Assembly (NCBI GenBank): GCA_005879655.1
Contig: VBJK01000031.1
Coordinates: forward strand, 1 to 5,215
Origin: Chloroflexota bacterium
GTDB taxonomy: Bacteria > Chloroflexota > Ktedonobacteria > Ktedonobacterales > Ktedonobacteraceae
Reading direction: 5' to 3'
Length of the DNA stretch: 5,215 nt
Shown in pieces: positions 4,608 through 5,215 of the stretch; within the stretch, counting starts at the first letter, position 1, and every line of letters starts with the position of its first letter. The notes under the pieces are model-generated. The model was not told the DNA's origin. It saw nothing but the letters and a program-made list of their open reading frames with translations, and did not search any database. Both the position numbers and the translations under genes were made by a program.

Positions 4608-5215
4608 GTGTTGCAACAAAAACCTCGTCTTCTTTGGACTCTGCTAGTATGGTTACTCCTGTTAGCCGGGTGCGTGACACCAGGCACCAGTAATGGCTCA
4701 GCGACAACGGCTCCTGCAACTCTTGTTCCAACTGGCACCAGTAATGGCTCAGCGACAACGGCTCCTGCTGCTGCAAACGATCAACCAAAAACAGCTGAGA
4801 GCGAGGGCCCAATAGGTTCAATTGTTGCTATAAGGGTTGGGAAACAAGAGGGCTTTGATCGCCTAGTGATTGAACTGAATGCGCCCGGTGCAGGGTATGA
4901 TATCCGCTATGTCGAGAACGTCTTGACCGATGGCAAAGGCGACCTTGTGCCTTTGAAGGGCGACGCTAAACTGAGGATCGTCGTCCGTGCGCCCAATCAT
5001 GACGAGAATGCTCGTGTAACGTATCAGGCCAAGTCTGGTGAGCCGTTGCCCAATGTCAACGTGACCGACTTCAATATCTTCCGAGACGCCAAATGGGCTG
5101 GCAGTTTTGAAGGCCAAAGCACGATCGGTCTTGGCGTTCGTACCCAGTTGCCCTTCAATGTTTTCAAACTCACCAACCCTAGCCGGATCGTTGTTGATGT
5201 CTATCTGAAAGGGTA
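4608..5215 (+). CDS. Lipoprotein with AMIN-like domain (3' end beyond the window)
   Basis: The frame is open from 4578 to the window edge, giving about 202 codons with no stop. The N-terminus has Lys5 and Arg7, a hydrophobic stretch LLWTLLVWLLLLAGC and the lipobox LAGC with Cys22. This predicts a signal-peptidase-II lipoprotein anchored on the outer face of the membrane. A Thr/Ser/Ala/Pro linker (23-68) contains GTSNGSATTAPA twice. From about 69 on, the chain resembles the AMIN-like domain of actinobacterial and Chloroflexota lipoproteins: EGFDRLVIEL (81-90), GYDIRYV, VPLKGDAKLRIVV, and near the edge FEGQSTIGLGVRTQLPFNVFKL and PSRIVVDVYLKG. AMIN domains in other proteins bind cell-wall components; the exact role here is unknown. 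The start is not ATG. GTG 4608 or TTG 4611, both behind GAGG at 4601-4604, are the likely choices, and TTG 4599 is possible. Confidence 0.82.
   Translation, partial: MLQQKPRLLWTLLVWLLLLAGCVTPGTSNGSATTAPATLVPTGTSNGSATTAPAAANDQPKTAESEGPIGSIVAIRVGKQEGFDRLVIELNAPGAGYDIRYVENVLTDGKGDLVPLKGDAKLRIVVRAPNHDENARVTYQAKSGEPLPNVNVTDFNIFRDAKWAGSFEGQSTIGLGVRTQLPFNVFKLTNPSRIVVDVYLKG
4683..4768 (+). repeat. In-frame duplication in the lipoprotein linker (two identical 35-bp copies, period 51 bp)
   Basis: The 35 bases at 4683-4717 recur without change at 4734-4768. The period of 51 nt is 17 codons, so the frame is kept and the linker motif GTSNGSATTAPA is doubled. The lack of any silent difference suggests a recent slippage or recombination event. 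It lengthens the flexible tether between the lipid anchor and the AMIN-like domain. Confidence 0.85.

Noticed and set aside
4172..4821. Minus-strand open frames of 188 and 93 codons
   Set aside because: They are antisense to the oxidoreductase and the lipoprotein, which have clear family motifs; the repeated residues (EPLSLSHYWC) only mirror the lipoprotein linker duplication.

Overview
The window looks like bacterial chromosome of moderate G+C. An F420-type nitroreductase-fold protein, an actinobacterial-style AMIN-like lipoprotein and moderate codon G+C together suggest a Chloroflexota (Ktedonobacteria-like) or actinobacteria-related host. This assignment is an inference from gene content only; no rRNA or other marker gene is present.

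Left part (1-3478, all minus strand): a tightly packed operon of five genes read from right to left. They are PEP mutase (pepM, 3478-2642), an NAD(P)-dependent beta-hydroxyacid dehydrogenase of the 3-hydroxyisobutyrate/GHB dehydrogenase family (2637-1741), phosphonopyruvate decarboxylase (1754-603), phnG (606-184) and the first 62 codons of phnH (187-1, cut by the window edge). Junctions are +4 nt, a 14-nt overlap, and two 4-nt ATGA overlaps. The first three genes would make a C-P bond from phosphoenolpyruvate, drive the unfavourable equilibrium by decarboxylating phosphonopyruvate to phosphonoacetaldehyde, and probably reduce that aldehyde to 2-hydroxyethylphosphonate. The next two encode subunits of the C-P lyase core complex, which normally breaks C-P bonds. 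A synthesis module and C-P lyase genes in one translationally coupled transcript is the most notable point of the window.

Middle part (3479-4069): about 590 nt without a credible gene. It holds the pepM leader, with a strong Shine-Dalgarno and two 12-bp repeats next to it, a candidate promoter and an 11-bp-arm perfect palindrome. Next to these is a nested repeat element with a 36-bp direct repeat, an inverted copy of its core, and a central multi-hairpin structure with T6 tracts on both strands that could act as a bidirectional terminator.

Right part (4070-5215, plus strand): a deazaflavin (F420)-dependent nitroreductase-family protein of the Ddn type, then a lipoprotein with a lipobox, a duplicated Thr/Ser/Ala-rich linker and an AMIN-like domain, running off the right edge. 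These two genes show no evident link to the phosphonate operon.
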